Shown piece after piece: positions 6,433 to 11,394 of a DNA stretch of 11,394 nt. The position numbers were made by a program, and so were the translations under genes. Source of the stretch: Lysobacter_C sp966210725 (GTDB taxonomy: Bacteria > Pseudomonadota > Gammaproteobacteria > Xanthomonadales > Xanthomonadaceae); NCBI GenBank assembly GCA_966210725.1, contig CBIHLN010000083.1, forward strand, positions 1 to 11,394. Direction: 5' to 3'. The notes under the pieces are model-generated. The model was not told the origin of the DNA and did not search any database. It saw nothing but the letters and a program-made list of their open reading frames with translations. Every line of letters begins with the position of its first letter. Within the stretch, counting starts at the first letter, position 1.

Positions 6433-7740
6433 TCACTGCGACTTGAGCTGGATGGCCGGGGTCACCTGGCACGCGCGCCAGGCGGGCAGCAGGCCGGCCA
6501 GCAGGCTGGCGGCGATCGCCAGGCCGAACGTGACCAGCAGCATCGCCGGGTCCAGCCGCGCCAGCTCGGCATAGCTGGTGGGCTGCTGGCGCACCGCCCA
6601 CAGGCCGAGCAGGGCCAGCCCCAGACCGAGCACGCCACCGGCAAACCCGACCGTGCCGGCCTCCACCAGGCATTGCGCGAAGATCGACCCGCGCGACGCG
6701 CCCAGGGCCCGGCGCACGCCGATCTCGCTGGAGCGGCGCAGGAACTTCGCCAGCAGCAGGCCCACCGTGTTGATCAGGCACACCAGCAGGAAGCCGAACG
6801 CCAGCCACACCTGCAGGCGCACGTCGCCGGGCACCACGCGCTGGTCGTCCAGCCAGCCCATGACGTCATGCAGGCGCACGTTGGTCGGCCGCTCGAAGCG
6901 GCCGGCGGCGCGCTGCTGGTCGGAGTAGTTGGACAGGTAAGCGCGGTAGTCGGCCACCTTCTCGGGCGTGTCCAGCTCGACCCAGTACTGCAGCCAGGTG
7001 CAGGGTGCATTGACGCCGCGCTCGCCTTCCGGGTCGTCGACGTCGTCCCAGCAGTTCATGTTGCCGCTGGTGCCCAGCTCCAGCTCGCGCGACGTGGAGA
7101 ACGGCAGGAACACCTGCTCGACACCGCCGAAGCGGTCGTTGGTCAGGTCGTAGAAGCGCGGCGTCGGACGCCATGCGTCCATCACGCCGATGATGCGGAA
7201 CGCGGTCTGGTCGATGCGCAGCTCGCGCCCCGTGCTGTCGGCGCCGCCGAACAGCCGTTCGTTGAGTTCCTGGCCGATCACCACCACCCGGCTGCGGCCG
7301 GCGTCGTCCTCGGCCGTCCAGCTGCGGCCGAACGCCAGTGGCACGCCGAACATCGGAAAGAAGTCGGCGGTGGTGTAGCGCGCCTCGATGTTGAATGGAT
7401 CCAGGCCCGCCTGCTGCGGCTCGACCGCCACGCTGCCGCCGGTCATGAATGCCTGCCGGTCGCCACGCGCTTCGCGCAGCAGCGCTTCGGCATCGAAGCG
7501 GGTCATCTGCAGCTCCGGGTCGTCACCCGGCGTGTAGCCGTTCATCGAGCCCGGGTCCAGCTGCGGGTAGAAGAGCGTGTGGCTCCTGCCCGGCAGCGGA
7601 TCGCCGGAGAGCACGTGGAACACGGTCAGCGTCGTCATCGCCGCGCCGATGCCCAGCGCGATGGCCAGCACCATCAGCGCGGTCAGCACCTTGTTGCGGC
7701 GGAAACTGCGCACCGCGAGGTCCAGGTAGTAGGTGAACAT
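6433..7740 (-). CDS. MacB/FtsX-type ABC transporter permease (first subunit)
   Basis: A 435-residue permease with the same plan as its downstream partner. It has a helix at about 18-40, a periplasmic domain at 41-310, then helices at about 312-333, 362-383 and 399-421. The FtsX coupling motif SEIGVRRALGASRGSIF lies at 338-354. The periplasmic domain has two cysteines, Cys230 and Cys247, in a short insert (NMNCWDDVDD to NAPCTW). These could form a disulfide and are absent from the partner subunit. ATG 7740 is chosen over a longer frame that would run through the repeat pair at 7763-7835. AAGGA lies about 7 bases before it, and the protein then starts with a normal amphipathic N-terminus. It should pair with the second permease and the ATPase in the inner membrane, with the HlyD-like adaptor bridging to the outer membrane. 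Confidence 0.92.
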   Translation of the reverse strand: MFTYYLDLAVRSFRRNKVLTALMVLAIALGIGAAMTTLTVFHVLSGDPLPGRSHTLFYPQLDPGSMNGYTPGDDPELQMTRFDAEALLREARGDRQAFMTGGSVAVEPQQAGLDPFNIEARYTTADFFPMFGVPLAFGRSWTAEDDAGRSRVVVIGQELNERLFGGADSTGRELRIDQTAFRIIGVMDAWRPTPRFYDLTNDRFGGVEQVFLPFSTSRELELGTSGNMNCWDDVDDPEGERGVNAPCTWLQYWVELDTPEKVADYRAYLSNYSDQQRAAGRFERPTNVRLHDVMGWLDDQRVVPGDVRLQVWLAFGFLLVCLINTVGLLLAKFLRRSSEIGVRRALGASRGSIFAQCLVEAGTVGFAGGVLGLGLALLGLWAVRQQPTSYAELARLDPAMLLVTFGLAIAASLLAGLLPAWRACQVTPAIQLKSQ

Positions 7741-7762
7741 GGGACTTTCCTTCAACCGTTTT

Positions 7763-7835
7763 GTAGGAGCGACGTGAGTCGCGAACCGGCGTCGGCAGCC
7801 TGTAGGACACGCATCGCGACCCACGTCGCTCCTAC
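7763..7835. repeat. inverted pair of REP-like units inside the exporter operon
   Basis: GTAGGAGCGACGTGAGTCGC (from 7763, plus) and an inverted near-copy ending at 7835 are separated by 25 bases. They are type 2 units, like those at 2130-2198. The pair lies between the ATPase stop (7850-7852) and the first permease start (7740), so the operon mRNA would carry a long hairpin here. A partial third head (TGTAGGA at 7801) lies in the loop. Confidence 0.82.
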
Positions 7836-7849
7836 AGGGGGAGGAGGCC

Positions 7850-8560
7850 TCAGGCCGTGGCGGCCGCCGGTGCCCGCACCAGCCCCGGCTCCACCGTCAT
7901 GTCGGTCGCCATGCCGTCGACGATGTGCACGTTGCGCTGCGCACGCGCGGCCAGTTCCGGGTCGTGGGTGACCATCACGATGGTGGTGCCGGCGGCGTTG
8001 ATCTCCTCCAGCATCTCCAGCACGCCGCGGGCCATCTGCGAATCGAGGTTGCCGGTCGGCTCGTCGGCCAGCAGCAGCCGCGGGCTGCCGGCCAGCGCGC
8101 GGGCGATCGCGGCGCGCTGCTGCTGGCCGCCCGACAGCTCGGCGGGGAAATGCTTCATGCGCGAGCCCAGGCCGACCTTGGTCAGCGCGTCCTCGATGCG
8201 CTGGCGGCGCTCGGCCGCGGACATGCCGCGGTAGCGCAGCGGCACGTCGCAGTTGTCGAACAGGTTGAGGTCGGGGATCAGGTTGAAGCTCTGGAAGATG
8301 AAGCCGATCTTGCGGTTGCGCAGCTTCGAGCGCGCATCGTCCGACAGCGCGCTCACGTCCTCGCCGTCCAGCAGGTAGGTCCCGCCGGTGAAGGTCTCCA
8401 GCAGGCCCGCGATGTTGAGGAAGGTCGTCTTGCCCGAACCCGAGGGGCCGGTGACCGCGACGAACTCGCCCTCGCGCACGTGCAGGTCGAGCGACCGCAG
8501 GGCATGGGTTTCGACGAGCTCGGTCCGGTAGACCTTGGTGACGGCTTGCATGTGCAGCAT
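7850..8560 (-). CDS. MacB/LolD-type ABC transporter ATP-binding protein
   Basis: A 236-residue cytosolic ATPase that powers the two permeases. All motifs are intact: Walker A GPSGSGKTT (38-46), Q-loop Gln90 (FIFQSFNLIPDLN), signature LSGGQQQRAAIARAL (142-156), Walker B LLLADEPTGNLD (162-173) with catalytic Glu167, and the switch His199 (VTHD). The FQSFNL and DEPTGNLD forms are typical of the MacB/LolD/FtsE branch. A short Ala/Pro-rich tail follows the domain. The ATG at 8560 has AAGGA 8 bases upstream; a second ATG three codons in is possible. Unlike E. coli MacB, where ATPase and permease are one polypeptide, here they are separate genes, as in Lol-like systems. Confidence 0.95.
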   Translation of the reverse strand: MLHMQAVTKVYRTELVETHALRSLDLHVREGEFVAVTGPSGSGKTTFLNIAGLLETFTGGTYLLDGEDVSALSDDARSKLRNRKIGFIFQSFNLIPDLNLFDNCDVPLRYRGMSAAERRQRIEDALTKVGLGSRMKHFPAELSGGQQQRAAIARALAGSPRLLLADEPTGNLDSQMARGVLEMLEEINAAGTTIVMVTHDPELAARAQRNVHIVDGMATDMTVEPGLVRAPAAATA

Positions 8561-8617
8561 GGCGGGAGTCCTTGGTGTCTGGATGCAGGTGCGCGGCCGC
8601 GGCCGACGGGGAGTGGG

Positions 8618-8836
8618 TCAGCGGATGCGGAAGTACGCCGGCAGCGGGGCCGGTGCGGCGTAGCCGGCGTGCCACCCGCGCACGCGCGGCGCACGGAAGC
8701 AGGGGTCGTTGCCGGCCGACGCCTGCGGTGTATCGACGGCGAACAGCTCGTGCAGGCGCAGCCGGCGCGGGACGGCATCGGTCAGGTCCTGCGCGGACCA
8801 GTGCAGGGCGAACGGAAAGGCGGTGTGCGGGTTCAT
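8618..8836 (-). CDS. 72-residue protein of unknown function in the exporter operon
   Basis: Not recognised. It starts 2 bases after the adaptor stop with its own GGAG site about 8 bases upstream, inside the end of the adaptor gene, so translation is probably coupled. Its codons are clearly gene-like: about 66 of 72 end in G or C. The protein (MNPHTAFPFALHWSAQDLTD... to ...PAYFRIR) has no membrane helix or signal peptide. The first 40 residues could be helical (DLTDAVPRRLRLHELF). The C-terminal third is rich in Pro, Ala, Gly, Arg and aromatics, with a single Cys near residue 46. It may be an accessory factor, a regulator of the transporter, or a precursor peptide exported by it; none of these can be shown from the sequence. 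The 57 bases before the ATPase gene hold nothing else obvious. Confidence 0.68.
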   Translation of the reverse strand: MNPHTAFPFALHWSAQDLTDAVPRRLRLHELFAVDTPQASAGNDPCFRAPRVRGWHAGYAAPAPLPAYFRIR

Positions 8837-8838
8837 GG

Positions 8839-10116
8839 TCAGTCTCCGGAGATGCGGATGCGTTCGGCGTCGCCGAACTGGTCGGTGCCGGAGACCACTA
8901 CGCGGTCGCCGGCCTGCAGCCCTTCCAGGATTTCCACGGCGCCCAGGCTGCTGACGCCGGTACGGATCGGGCGCTTGGCGGCCACATCGCCGTCCATCAC
9001 CCAGGCACTGCGGCCGCCGCCCTGTTCCAGGAAGGGACCGCGCTCGACCATCAGCACGTCCTCGCGCGTGTCGAGCAGGATGCGGGCGCCCAGGCGCTGG
9101 TTCTGGCGCAGGCCGGGCGGCTGGTCGCCGGTGAAGCGCAGGCGCGCGGTGACTTCGCCGTTGACGACTTCCGGCGACACCGCCGACACCTCCGCGGCGA
9201 AGGCATTGCCGCTGCCGCCCAGCTGGGCCGGCATGCCGATGGCGAGGTCGCGGGCGAAGCTTTCCGGCACGCGGATCTCGACCTCGAACCGGCTCAGGTC
9301 GACCACGCCCAGCACCGGCGCGTTGGCGGCGACGTTCTGCCGCTGCACGACCTGCACCTGGCCGACCTGGCCGTCGAACGGCGCGCGCAGGGTGAGCGCG
9401 TCGACCTGGCGCTGCATCTCGGTGACCACCGCGCGCTGGCGGTCGGCCAGCAGCGCCTTGTTGCGGGTGTCCAGGCCCGCGCCCTGGCCCTGGAGGGCGT
9501 GCTCGTTGCGCGCGTGCGCCAGCCCGAGCTCGGCCTTGCGCAGGTCGTCCTGGGCGCGGGCGACGTCGATCTGCGCGACCGCGCCGCCGTCGAACGCGCG
9601 CTGGTTGCGCTCCAGGTCGCGGCGCGCGGCCTGCAGGTCGATCTCGGCCTGCTCCACCGTGCGTGCGGCGGTCGCACGCGTGATGCGTGCATCGAGTCCG
9701 GCGCGGCTGGCCTCGGCTTCCAGGCTGGCCAGGGTGGCCTGCTCCTGCGCCAGCTGGCTGCGCAGTTCGGGGCTGTCGATCTCCGCCAACGCCTGGCCCT
9801 TCTCCACCGCATCGCCGGCCACCACGTGCAGCGTGACCGTGCCGGCGGCGATGGCATAGAGCGTGGGGCTGTTGGCGGCGATCACGCGGCCGTCGGCGGC
9901 GATGTCGCGCACCAGGTCCCCCCGGGTGACCTCGGCGATCCGGAGGCGATCCGCGTCCATCGACCGCCCGCCCGCACTCCAGGCCGACAGCAGCCAGCCC
10001 GCCAGCAGCACTACGCCCAGGCCGGCGCCGGCGGCGATCAGCCAGCGGCGGCGATCGCGCCGCGGCGTGGCGGCGTGGGTGGGGCGGTCCTGGGCGGAGG
10101 TGTCGCGGATGCTCAT
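8839..10116 (-). CDS. HlyD/MacA-like periplasmic adaptor (membrane fusion protein)
   Basis: A 425-residue adaptor anchored in the inner membrane by one helix (about 24-46, preceded by a basic RRDRRR stretch). It links the ABC permeases to an outer-membrane channel. A lipoyl-like half (about 85-118, GTVTLHVVAGDAVEKGQALAEI) is followed by a long alpha-hairpin coiled coil (about 118-240, rich in Ala, Glu, Gln, Arg). Next come the second lipoyl half (APFDGQVGQVQV, from 245), a beta-barrel region (about 276-350) and a membrane-proximal domain (to 425, with GLQAGDRVVVSG). The start at 10116 gives a short cytosolic tail before the helix. A longer frame upstream runs over the sigma-54 promoter and is not used. 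It is the first gene of the exporter operon. No TolC-type gene accompanies it here. Confidence 0.93.
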   Translation of the reverse strand: MSIRDTSAQDRPTHAATPRRDRRRWLIAAGAGLGVVLLAGWLLSAWSAGGRSMDADRLRIAEVTRGDLVRDIAADGRVIAANSPTLYAIAAGTVTLHVVAGDAVEKGQALAEIDSPELRSQLAQEQATLASLEAEASRAGLDARITRATAARTVEQAEIDLQAARRDLERNQRAFDGGAVAQIDVARAQDDLRKAELGLAHARNEHALQGQGAGLDTRNKALLADRQRAVVTEMQRQVDALTLRAPFDGQVGQVQVVQRQNVAANAPVLGVVDLSRFEVEIRVPESFARDLAIGMPAQLGGSGNAFAAEVSAVSPEVVNGEVTARLRFTGDQPPGLRQNQRLGARILLDTREDVLMVERGPFLEQGGGRSAWVMDGDVAAKRPIRTGVSSLGAVEILEGLQAGDRVVVSGTDQFGDAERIRISGD

Positions 10117-10167
10117 GCGGGGCCTGTCGAAAGGGTGGGGCGGTGTGCGCGCCGTACAGGCCCTATC

Positions 10168-10184
10168 AAGCAGACTTCGTGCCA
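10168..10184 (-). promoter_or_regulatory. sigma-54 (-24/-12) promoter of the exporter operon
   Basis: On the minus strand the sequence is TGGCACGAAGTCTGCTT. It matches the sigma-54 consensus TGGCACG-N4-TTGCW at all but one position (C for the first T of TTGC). The invariant GG (10183-10182) and GC (10171-10170) have the exact required spacing. The start of transcription is predicted near 10158, leaving about 41 bases of leader before the adaptor ATG. A sigma-54 activator gene in the same cluster makes this the likely regulated promoter. Confidence 0.8.
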
Positions 10185-10197
10185 ACCCGCATCGTAT

Positions 10198-10214
10198 TGT
10201 TTCAAAAGGGTTTA
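10198..10214. promoter_or_regulatory. AT-rich stretch, possible IHF bend site
   Basis: TGTTTCAAAAGGGTTTA lies between the -24 box and the palindrome, in an otherwise very GC-rich region. It partly resembles the IHF consensus WATCAANNNNTTR. Sigma-54 promoters often have such a bend site between enhancer and promoter, so the place fits, but the sequence match is only partial. Confidence 0.3.
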
Positions 10215-10229
10215 ATGCGTCGCCTCGGG

Positions 10230-10263
10230 TGTCCGCGGCCGGCGGACGGGCGTCCGCCGGACA
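10230..10263. promoter_or_regulatory. palindrome, candidate enhancer site for the sigma-54 activator
   Basis: CCGGCGGAC (10239-10247) and GTCCGCCGG (10252-10260) form a perfect 9-bp inverted repeat with a 4-base spacer. They sit within a larger TGTCCG (10230-10235) to CGGACA (10258-10263) arrangement, so the half-site GTCCG/CGGAC occurs four times. It lies about 72-105 bases upstream of the predicted sigma-54 start, a usual place for NtrC-type dimers. It could instead affect glmS, or act as a bare hairpin; there is no T-run to suggest a terminator. Confidence 0.5.
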
Positions 10264-10286
10264 GTGCCCGGGCGGGTGCGAACCGC

Positions 10287-10292
10287 TAAACT
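10287..10292 (+). promoter_or_regulatory. possible -10 element of the glmS promoter
   Basis: TAAACT in the context CGCTAAACTGCG lies 29 bases before the glmS start. This resembles the GCTAGAAT context ahead of glmU in both sequence and distance. No clear -35 hexamer is seen. Confidence 0.3.
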
Positions 10293-10321
10293 GCGCGATC
10301 ACCTGTAGGAGCTCGCCACGC

Positions 10322-11394
<1,073 letters not shown>

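Noticed and set aside
7925..9859. 644-codon plus-strand open frame opposite the ATPase, small protein and adaptor
   Set aside because: It is an antisense shadow in GC-rich DNA. The minus strand encodes intact ABC motifs and a well-formed adaptor.
10239..10260. The palindrome as a transcription terminator
   Set aside because: No T-run follows on either strand, and both flanking genes point away from it, so there is no transcript to end.
10304..10311. TGTAGGAG before glmS looks like a REP head
   Set aside because: No hairpin stem follows it. The AGGAG is simply the glmS ribosome site.

Overview
The window looks like chromosomal DNA of a high-GC gammaproteobacterium, most likely of the Xanthomonadaceae/Lysobacteraceae (Lysobacter, Luteimonas or a relative). 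The grounds are the strongly GC-biased third codon positions, the style of the proteins, and many short palindromic repeats that begin GTAG (REP-like units of the kind found in Stenotrophomonas and its relatives). The genus is an inference; no rRNA gene is present.

Layout, left to right. Positions 1-61 (minus strand) hold a fragment resembling the C-terminal end of the F1-ATPase beta subunit. It is fused head-on into the end of a small GtrA-family membrane protein gene (81-464, minus). glmU (646-2010, plus) follows. A convergent spacer (2011-2266) is packed with REP-like palindromes. Then comes a long minus-strand block: a histidine kinase (2267-3577) and a sigma-54-activating NtrC-type response regulator (3585-4928), with the regulator first in transcription order. 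A repeat-rich spacer (4929-5141) separates them from an efflux operon. In transcription order that operon is a HlyD/MacA-like adaptor (8839-10116), a 72-residue protein of unknown function (8618-8836), a MacB/LolD-type ATPase (7850-8560), and two FtsX/MacB-type permeases (6433-7740 and 5142-6365). glmS (10322 to the right edge, plus, incomplete) is divergent from the operon.

How it fits together. glmU and glmS are the two ends of UDP-GlcNAc synthesis and are neighbours in Escherichia coli, downstream of the atp operon. Here they flank about 8.3 kb of a two-component system plus a tripartite-type ABC exporter. The adaptor is preceded by a very good sigma-54 promoter (10168-10184, minus strand). 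Upstream of that lie an AT-rich stretch and a strong GTCCG/CGGAC palindrome, placed where an enhancer-binding protein would sit. The simplest reading is that the kinase senses an envelope signal and phosphorylates the sigma-54 activator. The activator then binds the palindrome and switches on the exporter, whose substrate is unknown. No outer-membrane channel gene is present, so a TolC-like partner would have to be encoded elsewhere.

The least explained items are the 72-residue protein inside the exporter operon, the stray inverted atpD-like end at the left edge, and the REP pair sitting inside the exporter operon.
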